Shown: in pieces, positions 7,636-14,458 of the stretch
Layout: the number at the start of each line of letters is the position of its first letter
How positions within the stretch are numbered: the stretch's first letter is position 1
Source of the DNA: Chitinophagaceae bacterium
Lineage (GTDB): Bacteria; Bacteroidota; Bacteroidia; Chitinophagales; Chitinophagaceae
NCBI GenBank assembly: GCA_025362915.1
Contig: JANYEU010000164.1
Location: forward strand, 1-14,458
DNA: 14,458 nucleotides
Direction of reading: 5' to 3'
Made by a program: the position numbers and the translations under genes
Notes under the pieces: model-generated
The model's input: only the letters and a program-made list of their open reading frames with translations
Database searches by the model: none
What the model was told of the DNA's origin: nothing

Positions 7636-7940
7636 ATATGTACTTTGTGTTTTTCTTTTGTTTGTGTTCACCACTCGCCGTTGTTGGTTAACCTTAGCCA
7701 CCACAATAATACAACTTTTCAACCCTCCAATTTCAATTGCCACAATCAGGATTTATAAGATTTTAGGATTAGTATGATTACAAGCCTCATTAATCCTACA
7801 TATCCCCTAATGCTGAAAATCCAGATTCCGACAAATTAGGAGCGATTGATTTCATGCTTAAAACGTTTTTTGGGTAAGGATATTCAATCGTAAATCCTGT
7901 CTTTTCAATCCTAAAACTAACCCTAAAAGCCAAATTACAC

Positions 7941-8207
7941 CATGATATTCAGTTCGTAAGCCATAATGTTCAGTTTCTAAGCCATAATGTTCAGTTTCTA
8001 AACCATAATGTTCAGTTTCTAAACCATAATATCCAAGTTGTAAACCATGATATTCAAGTTGTAAACCATGATATTCAAACTGTAAACCATAATATTGAAA
8101 TTGCAAACCATAATATCCAATTCCTAAACCATAATGTTCAACTTGCAAACCATAATATCCAAGTTGCAAACCATCATATCCAAGTTGTAAACCATCATAT
8201 TCAAACA
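7941..8207. repeat. 21-bp tandem repeat array, 12 full copies plus a partial
   Basis: Units start at 7941, 7962, 7983 and every 21 bp to 8172, with a decaying 13th at 8193. Each opens CATAATAT, CATGATAT, CATAATGT or CATCATAT, continues with (T/C)CA(A/G), then a variable 4-6 bases, and closes TAAAC, CAAAC or TAAGC. A degenerate copy may lie at about 7879-7896. Units 3 and 4 are identical and 2 differs by one base, showing recent local duplication; the right-hand units are more diverged. The unit has no stop in one plus-strand frame and one minus-strand frame, giving heptapeptide-like translations (HNxQxxN; YGLQxxY), but neither frame has an ATG and variation is not concentrated at third codon positions in either. 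Confidence 0.95.
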
Positions 8208-8349
8208 GAAAATACCCTTTTTAAGCCTTATTATAGTTTATTAAAAAGTATTTTTTTTATTTGAAAGATATAGTGTTGCTGTGTGCTGTAATAAGACTAC
8301 CTCTGTGGCATCCAAGGAGTAATTCTTCCGATTGGCTAAATATGAAAAA

Positions 8350-9018
8350 ATGCAATTAGTTATTAAAGTTCTACTCACCTTTTTAAGGTTCTTGCCCGCC
8401 GACAAACTTATTTTTGGCAAAGGCGTTATTGCTGGCATTACAAAAACCGTTTCTAAGTTTCCTAATTTGCCCGTCACATTGGTGGCTTTGCAAGCATTGA
8501 GCGATGCACTTGATGCCGCCATTACTGGTGCCCTAACGGGTAGTGATACCGCAGAATCGGCATTGGTAACTGCCATCAAAAACTGGAATGCAGGCTTTAA
8601 ATCCACCGCCAATTATGTAAACCTCATCGCCAATGGTGATAAATCGATTATAGTTGGGGCAGGGTTTACAGCCAGTAAAGAGGATTCAAGTTCTGCTGTT
8701 TTGCCAGCGGTACTATTACTTTTTAAATTGATAACCTCTACCATCAAGGGCTGGTTTGGTGCATCGGTAAAGCCATTTGTAGGAAAAGGAAGTAAGGCGT
8801 ATGTGTTTATTGCCTATCCTGCGGAGGTAACTGTAACGCAATCAACCGGATTGTTAACCATCACCCAAGCGGGTATTTCTACCTACATTAAAATAGGAAC
8901 GGAGCATTTGGTTTACTACGAAAACATGCCAAAAACAGAATTTAATGTAGTGGCATTTGGTGTAAACAGCGTGGGAATGGGGCCAATGACCACGCCCGCA
9001 CCGATAACGCCGCAGTAA
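8350..9018 (+). CDS. Hypothetical protein with probable fibronectin-III-like C-terminal half
   Basis: A 222-aa protein from the ATG at 8350; an in-frame TTG at 8332 lies 12 nt after an AAGGAG and would add six residues, so the start is not settled. The N-terminal half is helical (MQLVIKVLLTFLRFLPADKL, then an Ala-rich region at about 40-80) and contains NYVNLIANGDKSIIVGAGF (about 92-110), a sequence I associate with a group of uncharacterised Bacteroidota proteins that carry one FN3-like domain. The C-terminal half (about 145-222) has alternating beta strands: KAYVFIAYPAEVTVT, TYIKIGTEHLVYYENMPKTE and FNVVAFGVNSVGMGPMTTPA, whose end matches the last FN3 strands. The N-terminus is hydrophobic but lacks a clear signal-peptide cleavage site. 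Function unknown; single-gene unit with its own terminator. Confidence 0.8.
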   Translation: MQLVIKVLLTFLRFLPADKLIFGKGVIAGITKTVSKFPNLPVTLVALQALSDALDAAITGALTGSDTAESALVTAIKNWNAGFKSTANYVNLIANGDKSIIVGAGFTASKEDSSSAVLPAVLLLFKLITSTIKGWFGASVKPFVGKGSKAYVFIAYPAEVTVTQSTGLLTITQAGISTYIKIGTEHLVYYENMPKTEFNVVAFGVNSVGMGPMTTPAPITPQ

Positions 9019-9043
9019 GAAGTTTTGAATTATAAGTTTGGAA

Positions 9044-9077
9044 AGCCCTTGAAGCGAATGTTTCAAGGGCTTTTTTT
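9044..9077 (+). terminator. Rho-independent terminator
   Basis: AGCCCTTGAA (9044-9053) pairs perfectly with TTCAAGGGCT (9062-9071) around an 8-nt loop, followed by T's to 9077. It closes the gene ending at 9018. Confidence 0.92.
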
Positions 9078-9100
9078 GCGATTAATTGATTGGTATGCCT

Positions 9101-9187
9101 GATTTGCCAACTTTTCAGAAGTTGGTAAATCTTAATGTAGCAAGCCTGTTCGGCAGATTTGGCAACTTCTAAAAAAGTTGCCAAATC
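9101..9187. repeat. Pair of related hairpins (REP-doublet-like)
   Basis: Hairpin A has arms GATTTGCCAACTT (9101-9113) and 9119-9131 with one G-T wobble and a 5-nt loop. Hairpin B has arms GATTTGGCAACTT (9156-9168) and 9175-9187, perfect, with a 6-nt loop. The two are 24 bp apart and their arms differ at one base. They sit after the terminator and before the GH1 gene, and neither has a T-run, so they are not needed for termination. Confidence 0.85.
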
Positions 9188-9280
9188 ATGGCTTCATATC
9201 AGATAAATAACCAACACCCATCCATGTTTATAACCATAATCCCTTATTTTCATTTTTTTAAATAATCTAATCGGCAAATA

Positions 9281-10615
9281 GTGAAGGGGAGCGATTTTGG
9301 AAACGATTTTTTGTGGGGTGTAGCTATTGCAGCGCAGCAAAATGAAGGAGCGCATAATATTGATGGAAGGGGTGCGTCTATTTGGGATGCATTTGCCAGA
9401 AGGCAGGGCAAGATAAAAAATGGCGATAAGCCATCCCATGCCTGCGACTTTTATTACAGATACAAGGATGATATTCTCTTGGCAAGGGCATTGGGTTTTA
9501 AGGTCTTCCGTTTTTCTATTGGGTGGACAAGGATTCTGCCCGAAGGAACTGGACGTGTAAATAAGGCTGGCGTTGCATTTTATCATAAAGTGATTGATGA
9601 ATGTTTAGAACTGGGCATGATACCTTTTGTAACGTTATATCATTGGGATTTGCCACAGGAACTGGAGAAGGAAGGGGGCTGGGCAAGCCACCAATTGCTA
9701 AAATGGTTTACGCGGTTTGTTACTGTGTGTATGCACGAGTATGGCGATAAGGTAAAGAATTGGATTGTGCTGAATGAACCAATGGGTTTTACTACATTGG
9801 GCTATATGATTGGCAAGCATGCACCCGGAAAGATGGGGTTGGAATATTTTCTGCCCGCGGTTCACAATGCGGCAATGGCACAGGCAGAAGGTGGAAAGAT
9901 AATTAGGGCTGAGGTTAAGGATGCCTATATAGGTACCAGTTTTTCGTGCAGCGAGATAATGCCTTATACACAAAAGGAAGCGGATGTGCAGGCTGCAAAC
10001 AGGATGGATATTTTGTTGAACCGCTTGTTTATAGAACCTTCTTTGGGTATGGGGTATCCGCATGAGGAAGGGTTTAACCTGACAGACAGGATTCATTTAC
10101 ACAATAAGGCTTGGAAATATACTGAACGGATGAAGTTTGATTTTGATTTTATTGGTATCCAGAACTATTTTTCGTTAACGGTAAAGCACAATCCACTAAT
10201 ACCCTACATACAAGCAACCGAAGTTTCTGCAACCACCAGAAAAGTGCCACATACATCGATGGGATGGGAGATAAATGCTGATAGTTTTTACAGGATGGTA
10301 AAAAGATTTAGTGCTTACGAAGGTGTAAAAGATGTAATCATCAGCGAAGGTGGGGCGTATTTTAAGGATAATTTGGTGAATGGGGTAATAGACGATGCCC
10401 ACCGCATTCAGTACTTTCAGGACTATTTGCAAGCCTTACTCAAGGCAAAACAGGAAGGGGTAAATGTAAAAGGCTACTTTGCCTGGACGCTGATGGATAA
10501 TTTTGAATGGTCCGAAGGTTATAAGGCACGCTTTGGGTTGGTGCATGTAGATTTTAAAACCCAGCTAAGAACCATAAAAAATTCAGGTTATTGGTTTAGA
10601 AAGCTGCTTTGTTAG
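9281..10615 (+). CDS. GH1 family beta-glycosidase (probable beta-glucosidase)
   Basis: A retaining glycoside hydrolase of family 1, expected to release glucose or a related sugar from the non-reducing end of beta-linked di- or oligosaccharides. It is 444 aa, normal for the family, and has no signal peptide, so it acts in the cytoplasm. Landmarks: FLWGVAIAAQQNEGA (10-24) with glycone-binding Q20; LYHWDLPQ (119-126) with H121 and W122; NWIVLNEP (160-167) with acid/base E166; NYF (295-297); ISEGGAYF (354-361) with nucleophile E356; DNFEWSEGY (406-414) with E409 and W410. The usual TENG around the nucleophile reads SEGG here. The GTG start at 9281 fits the usual family start, and an in-frame stop lies at 9263. 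No SusC/SusD or other sugar genes are adjacent. Whether it prefers glucosides, galactosides or fucosides cannot be read off. Confidence 0.93.
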   Translation: MKGSDFGNDFLWGVAIAAQQNEGAHNIDGRGASIWDAFARRQGKIKNGDKPSHACDFYYRYKDDILLARALGFKVFRFSIGWTRILPEGTGRVNKAGVAFYHKVIDECLELGMIPFVTLYHWDLPQELEKEGGWASHQLLKWFTRFVTVCMHEYGDKVKNWIVLNEPMGFTTLGYMIGKHAPGKMGLEYFLPAVHNAAMAQAEGGKIIRAEVKDAYIGTSFSCSEIMPYTQKEADVQAANRMDILLNRLFIEPSLGMGYPHEEGFNLTDRIHLHNKAWKYTERMKFDFDFIGIQNYFSLTVKHNPLIPYIQATEVSATTRKVPHTSMGWEINADSFYRMVKRFSAYEGVKDVIISEGGAYFKDNLVNGVIDDAHRIQYFQDYLQALLKAKQEGVNVKGYFAWTLMDNFEWSEGYKARFGLVHVDFKTQLRTIKNSGYWFRKLLC

Positions 10616-10671
10616 TTATGAGTTATGAGTGCAAGTGTGTTCTTCCATTCATAACTCATAATTCATAACTA
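10613..10671. repeat. TAGTTATGA inverted-repeat element, copy 1
   Basis: A 59-bp element with both ends reading TAGTTATGA inward. Left arm 10614-10630 pairs with 10654-10670 at 16 of 17 positions. It fills exactly the space between two convergent genes: its first TAG is the stop codon of the GH1 gene and its last three bases, read on the minus strand, are the TAG stop of mqnE. It may also act as a weak terminator hairpin. Confidence 0.85.
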
Positions 10672-11802
10672 GAATACGTTTATCTCATTATACAGCGTAT
10701 CCCTTTCTACAGGTATTCTTTTCACTTGTTTTATCAAGGTAACCAATTGCTCTGTGTTCATGGTAGGGCTTTGTTCTTCGCTGCCGGCCATAGAGTATAT
10801 CTTGGTGGTATCATCGATGGTACCGTCTATGTCGTTTACGCCAAAGCTTAACGTCAGTTGTGCGCTTTTCCTGCCAAGCATTGGCCAATAGGCTTTTATA
10901 TGAGGGAAATTATCCAGATACAATCTCGCTACCGCATATACTTTCATATCTTCTATGGTACTGCTCTCTGCAATATGGCTCATGTCATTGCCCTTATTCC
11001 TGAACTTCAGCGGGATGAATGTATTAAAACCACCCGTTTCATCCTGCAGGTTCCGAAGCCTATCCATGTGGTCTATCCGGTGAGCAAAGCTTTCAATATG
11101 TCCGTAAAGCATGGTTGCGTTACTGTGCATTCCCAGATCGTGCGCTGCCTTGTGTATGTGTAACCAACCTTCCGCATCTACCTTGTCATCACAAATTTCT
11201 TTTCTTACTTCAGGATGAAATATCTCTGCGCCGCCACCGGGCAATGAATCGAGCCCTGCTTCATGCGTTAGTCTCATACCTTCTTCCACACTAACCTTTG
11301 CCTTTCTGAACATATAATCCAGTTCTACCGGCGTAAAACCTTTTATGTGTAGTTCGGGTCTGTGGGCTTTGATGGCTTTCAATAAATCAATAAAGAAAAC
11401 AAGGTTCATCTTTGGATGCACGCCACCCACAATGTGCACCTCCGTTACTGGTTTGCCATCATAACTTTTCACAATGTCCAGCATTTGGTCTATGCTTAGC
11501 TCCCAGCCTTCTTCCTTGTGGGCGTATAAACGTGAGTAAGAGCAGAACTTGCAACTGAACACACAAACATTGGTAGGCTCAATATGGAAGTTTCTATTAA
11601 AATAAGTCTTATCGCCGTGTTTCTTTTCCCGTACATAATTAGCCAAGGCACCTAGATATGACAATGAACCTTTTTTAAATAGGGTTACCCCATCATCAAA
11701 ACTTATCCTTTCATTGTTCAGTATCTTGTTTCCTATCTTTTGCAAATCAGCATCTTTCACACTTGTCACTATCGCTTCCGTATCATTCATCGTTGCTATC
11801 AT
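10669..11802 (-). CDS. mqnE: Aminofutalosine synthase (radical SAM, menaquinone pathway)
   Basis: MqnE joins the adenosyl radical of SAM to 3-[(1-carboxyvinyl)oxy]benzoate, giving 6-amino-6-deoxyfutalosine, in the futalosine route to menaquinone. The 377-aa protein has the family layout: FNRNFHIEPTNVC leading into the radical SAM cluster motif C80-x3-C84-x2-C87 (CVFSCKFC), HIVGGVHP (123-130), GFTPVE (155-160), LPGGGAEIF (187-195), and WLHIHKAAHDLGMHSNATML (213-232) followed by YGHIE. The HxxAHxxGxxxNATMLYGHxE pattern favours MqnE over its paralogue MqnC, which usually has TTATMMFG at that place. Start ATG at 11802 is used; an in-frame ATG at 11790 is also possible. It is convergent with the GH1 gene, divergent from dnaE, and no other mqn gene is adjacent. 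Confidence 0.93.
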   Translation of the reverse strand: MIATMNDTEAIVTSVKDADLQKIGNKILNNERISFDDGVTLFKKGSLSYLGALANYVREKKHGDKTYFNRNFHIEPTNVCVFSCKFCSYSRLYAHKEEGWELSIDQMLDIVKSYDGKPVTEVHIVGGVHPKMNLVFFIDLLKAIKAHRPELHIKGFTPVELDYMFRKAKVSVEEGMRLTHEAGLDSLPGGGAEIFHPEVRKEICDDKVDAEGWLHIHKAAHDLGMHSNATMLYGHIESFAHRIDHMDRLRNLQDETGGFNTFIPLKFRNKGNDMSHIAESSTIEDMKVYAVARLYLDNFPHIKAYWPMLGRKSAQLTLSFGVNDIDGTIDDTTKIYSMAGSEEQSPTMNTEQLVTLIKQVKRIPVERDTLYNEINVF

Positions 11803-11823
11803 ATCCTATTTTTTTAAAGCCCG

Positions 11824-11855
11824 CAAATTTAGTTGCATAGTAATAACGCAGTAAA
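11824..11855 (-). promoter_or_regulatory. Possible mqnE promoter
   Basis: On the minus strand TTTA (11855-11852) is followed after 20 nt by TAAATTTG (11831-11824), which fits TAnnTTTG with a near-consensus -33 box. The predicted transcription start is near 11817, 15 nt before the upstream ATG and 27 nt before the second one. Confidence 0.5.
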
Positions 11856-12067
11856 TAAACATTTGGTTGTAAAAGAAAGATATGGGAGAATTAATGCAAA
11901 AGCATCCTTTATCCTGAGAATCGCCCCACTCCCACTGCCTTTTTTATGTATTGCTATAGAAATCTACATTCATAAATGTGGCAAGCAATTATTTACTGAA
12001 CAGCTATTGTGGATAAAACGCTATTCCTATTCCGCCATTTTTAATCGACCTTTGAAGGCTCGGCGAA

Positions 12068-12135
12068 TAGTTATGAGTTATGAATGATGAGTTGGGTAAA
12101 TCCACTCATCATTCATAACTCATCATTCATAACTA
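12068..12135. repeat. TAGTTATGA inverted-repeat element, copy 2
   Basis: A 68-bp element again with both ends reading TAGTTATGA inward. A perfect 20-bp inner pairing joins 12073-12092 with 12104-12123, and the interior is built from TTATGA(A/G)TGATGAG-like units. It ends 8 bp before the dnaE start, so a dnaE transcript starting upstream would carry a long hairpin just before the ribosome-binding region. Confidence 0.85.
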
Positions 12136-12143
12136 AAGGAATT

Positions 12144-14458
12144 ATGTGTCAATTTTCTCATCTTCACGTGCATACGCAGTACTCCCTTTTGGATGGTGCG
12201 GCCAATATAAAGGACTTATACAAAAAGGCTGGCAAGTATAATATGCCTGCCATTGCCATTACCGATCATGGCAATATGTTTGGTGCTTTTGAGTTTGTGG
12301 CGCAGGCTTGGAAGGATACAAAAGTGATTGGAAAGGATGATAATGGGAAGGATATATTGGCTCCCAAGATAAAACCAATTGTGGGTTGCGAGTTTTATGT
12401 TGTGGCAGACAGGCACGCAAAAGCATTTACCAAAGGAGAGAAAGACCATCGTTACCATCAGGTTTTATTGGCAAAGAACAAGCAAGGTTATCAGAACCTG
12501 ATAAAGCTTACTTCGCTCGGCTATATTGAGGGAATGTATAGCAAATATCCGCGTATTGATAAGGAACTGATACTTAAATACCACGAGGGATTGATTGCCA
12601 CCACCTGTTGCATTGGGGCGTATGTACCGCAAACCATCTTGCATAAGGATGAAGAAACAGCAGAGAAAGAGTTTAAATGGTGGTTGGATCTGTTTGGCGA
12701 AGACTATTATATAGAGATTCAACGCCATGAGATAAAGGAGCAGGAAATAATAAACCAAACCCTATTAAAGTTTGCCAAGAAGCACAATGTACCTGTTATT
12801 GCTACCAACGATAGCCACTACACCAATCAGGACGACTATAATGCACATGACATATTGCTGTGCATCAATACAGGTGAAAAGCAAGCCACACCTGGCTATG
12901 ATGACTTTGTGAATGATGATATACTGATAAAGAACCGTCGTTTTAAGTTTCCCAATGATCAGTTCTATTTCAAGACACCGGATGAAATGAAGAAGCTGTT
13001 TAGTGATATACCAGAGAGTATTGACAATACCAACATGATTGTTGATAAGGTAGAAACGCTGAACCTAAAGAAGGATATCCTATTGCCCAACTTCCCGATA
13101 CCGGAATCGTTTAAGGTGCATGAAAGTGATGTGCTTAACCAGTGGGAATACCTGAAACACCTTACTTACGAAGGCGCTAGGGAACGCTACCACGAGATAA
13201 GCAGCGAGACACAGGAAAGGATAGACTTTGAGCTGGCTACCATTAAGTTCATGGGGTTTGCAGGATACTTCCTTATTGTAAGCGACTTTATTAAAGAGGG
13301 ACGCAATATGGGGGTATTCATTGGGCCAGGACGTGGTTCGGCAGCGGGTAGTGTGGTGGCATATTGTACGGGTATTACCAATATTGACCCCATTAAATAC
13401 AATTTACTATTCGAGCGTTTCTTGAATCCAGACCGTAAATCAATGCCGGATATTGATACCGACTTTGATGATGATGGCAGGCAGAAGGTGATTGATTATG
13501 TAGTAAAGAAATATGGCAAATCGCAGGTGGCGCAGATTATTACTTATGGCACAATGGCCGCCAAGAGTAGCATTGCCGATGTGGCACGGGTGATGGATTT
13601 GCCATTGGCAGAAAGCCGCGCATTGACAAAGATGGTTCCCGATAAACCCGGTACAGACTTGGGCAGGGTATTACAAGCCCCATTAACCAAGAAGGATGGC
13701 GAGAAAAGCTTGGAAGAAAAAGAAGGACTGCAAGCGGAAGACCTGGAAAATGTACGACAACTAAGGGAAATTTATAAAGGGACTGATATACGATCTCAAG
13801 TTTTGCATGAAGCAGAAAGACTGGAAGGAAGTGTGCGCAATACGGGCATACATGCTGCGGGAATTATCATTGCCCCGCAAGATTTGACAGATTTGATTCC
13901 AGTTGCCACTTCAAAAGAATCTGAGTTATGGCTAACACAGATAGAAGGAAATAGCATTGAGGAAGCAGGAGTAATTAAGATGGACTTTTTGGGATTGAAA
14001 ACCTTATCCATCCTAAAGACAGCGTTGGATTTGATAAAGCAGAATCATGGGGATGATATTGTGATTGATGATATTCCGTTGGATGACGAACTTACTTTTC
14101 AATTGTATCAAAAGGGAGAAACCAATGCAACTTTCCAGTTTGAAAGTGTGGGTATGCAGAAGTATCTACGCGAACTAAAGCCAGATAAGTTTGCGGATTT
14201 GATTGCCATGAATGCCCTCTATCGCCCTGGCCCCATTGCCTACATACCTAAGTTCATCCTGCGTAAGCATGGTAAGGAAGAAATTACTTATGATGTAGAT
14301 GATATGGAAGAATACCTACAGGAGACTTATGGTATTACCGTGTATCAGGAACAGGTGATGTTGCTTTCTCAAAAACTAGCAGGATTCTCTAAGGGTGATG
14401 CCGACGTATTACGTAAGGCGATGGGAAAGAAGCAGATTTCTGTTCTAGATAAAATGAA
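12144..14458 (+). CDS. dnaE: DNA polymerase III alpha subunit, N-terminal two thirds (cut by window edge)
   Basis: DnaE is the replicative C-family polymerase. 771 codons are in the window; Bacteroidota DnaE usually exceeds 1100 aa, so the beta-binding and OB-fold end is missing. It opens MCQFSHLHVHTQYSLLDGAA, the PHP domain, with H6, H8, ITDHGN (D41, H42), GCEFY (E83) and a later NDSHY, so the metal-binding residues lost in E. coli DnaE look intact. The palm domain has GPGRGSAAGSVVAY, then PDIDTDF with catalytic D436 and D438 (equivalents of E. coli D401 and D403). ITYGTMAAKSSIADVARVMD and the EGSVRNTGIHAAG segment follow, and the fragment ends in the fingers region with YRPGPIAYIP and VYQEQVMLL. 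ATG at 12144, preceded by AAAGGA at 12135-12140. The GH-free, single-gene context fits a housekeeping gene; no PolC features are present. Confidence 0.97.
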   Translation, partial: MCQFSHLHVHTQYSLLDGAANIKDLYKKAGKYNMPAIAITDHGNMFGAFEFVAQAWKDTKVIGKDDNGKDILAPKIKPIVGCEFYVVADRHAKAFTKGEKDHRYHQVLLAKNKQGYQNLIKLTSLGYIEGMYSKYPRIDKELILKYHEGLIATTCCIGAYVPQTILHKDEETAEKEFKWWLDLFGEDYYIEIQRHEIKEQEIINQTLLKFAKKHNVPVIATNDSHYTNQDDYNAHDILLCINTGEKQATPGYDDFVNDDILIKNRRFKFPNDQFYFKTPDEMKKLFSDIPESIDNTNMIVDKVETLNLKKDILLPNFPIPESFKVHESDVLNQWEYLKHLTYEGARERYHEISSETQERIDFELATIKFMGFAGYFLIVSDFIKEGRNMGVFIGPGRGSAAGSVVAYCTGITNIDPIKYNLLFERFLNPDRKSMPDIDTDFDDDGRQKVIDYVVKKYGKSQVAQIITYGTMAAKSSIADVARVMDLPLAESRALTKMVPDKPGTDLGRVLQAPLTKKDGEKSLEEKEGLQAEDLENVRQLREIYKGTDIRSQVLHEAERLEGSVRNTGIHAAGIIIAPQDLTDLIPVATSKESELWLTQIEGNSIEEAGVIKMDFLGLKTLSILKTALDLIKQNHGDDIVIDDIPLDDELTFQLYQKGETNATFQFESVGMQKYLRELKPDKFADLIAMNALYRPGPIAYIPKFILRKHGKEEITYDVDDMEEYLQETYGITVYQEQVMLLSQKLAGFSKGDADVLRKAMGKKQISVLDKM

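Larger units (their letters stand above)
7374..8331. other. Gene-poor accessory interval
   Basis: About 1 kb with no convincing intact gene. It holds the retropepsin promoter, the 33-bp palindrome, the possible decayed fragment, an AATCCT/AGGATT-rich stretch (five copies between 7748 and 7912) and the 21-bp tandem array. From about 8208 to 8331 it is A/T-rich leader sequence before the next gene, with an AAGGAG at 8314-8319. Confidence 0.6.
11803..12143. other. Intergenic region between divergent mqnE and dnaE
   Basis: It holds the mqnE promoter candidate, unremarkable A/T-rich sequence from about 11860 to 12060, and the second TAGTTATGA element. No full TAnnTTTG element pointing toward dnaE was found. 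Confidence 0.6.

Noticed and set aside
7858..8169. Minus-strand open frame through the tandem array (YGLQxEY-type heptads)
   Set aside because: It starts only at TTG, is created by the 21-bp period being divisible by three, has an equally open frame on the other strand, and shows no third-position bias. Treated as a non-coding repeat.
7941..8207. CRISPR array
   Set aside because: Units are directly adjacent at 21 bp with no unique spacers, and no cas gene is present.
7878..8276. Plus-strand open frame through the same array (HNxQxxN heptads)
   Set aside because: No ATG, GTG or TTG start before the repeats and the same lack of codon-position bias.
8342..8359. ATG at 8342 as start of the FN3-like gene
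   Set aside because: Out of frame with the main gene; it stops after five codons.
9194..9586. 130-aa minus-strand open frame over the GH1 start
   Set aside because: It is antisense to strongly conserved GH1 sequence and has no protein-like features.
10613..10671. Insertion sequence remnant with transposase
   Set aside because: Only about 60 bp, no coding capacity and no target duplication that I could recognise; kept as a small inverted-repeat element.
11833..12087. 84-aa plus-strand open frame between mqnE and dnaE
   Set aside because: No ATG start, composition unlike a normal protein, overlaps the mqnE promoter candidate and runs into the repeat element.

Overview
The window looks like a chromosomal segment of a Bacteroidota genome, most likely of the Chitinophagaceae type. 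Reasons visible in the sequence are a fused SecD-SecF protein, a short LeuA of the kind seen in this phylum, a futalosine-pathway menaquinone gene (mqnE), low GC, weak Shine-Dalgarno signals, and promoter-like TAnnTTTG (-7) elements of the Bacteroidota type, one with a well-spaced TTTG (-33) box. The genus is inference; the phylum is fairly secure.

Layout. 1-1705 (minus): leuA followed by the first 160 codons of leuB, a leucine-biosynthesis operon running off the left edge. 1908-3464 (plus): a large all-helical protein of unknown function, convergent with secDF, the two sharing a bidirectional terminator. 3553-6561 (minus): secDF, the protein-export motor subunit. 6715-7361 (minus): a two-gene unit with an ATGA overlap, encoding a small conserved-looking protein and a single-domain retropepsin-like aspartic protease, behind the best promoter in the window. 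7374-8349: about 1 kb without a convincing gene, holding a perfect 33-bp palindrome, a possible decayed coding fragment, an AATCCT-rich stretch and a 21-bp tandem repeat (12 full copies plus a partial one). 8350-9018 (plus): a 222-aa protein with a probable fibronectin-III-like C-terminal half, closed by a strong terminator and followed by a pair of near-identical hairpins. 9281-10615 (plus): a GH1 beta-glycosidase. 10669-11802 (minus): mqnE. 12144-end (plus): dnaE, cut by the right edge.

The core genes (leuAB, secDF, mqnE, dnaE) are unrelated housekeeping functions. The 6.6-9.3 kb stretch is the accessory part, rich in palindromes and repeats. No complete new defence or mobile system is visible. 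The signals most worth a second look are the retropepsin pair with its promoter and palindrome, and three kinds of repeated or hairpin-forming DNA: the 21-bp array, the GATTTG(C/G)CAACTT hairpin doublet, and two inverted-repeat elements whose four ends all read TAGTTATGA and which bracket mqnE, one of them filling exactly the space between two convergent stop codons.
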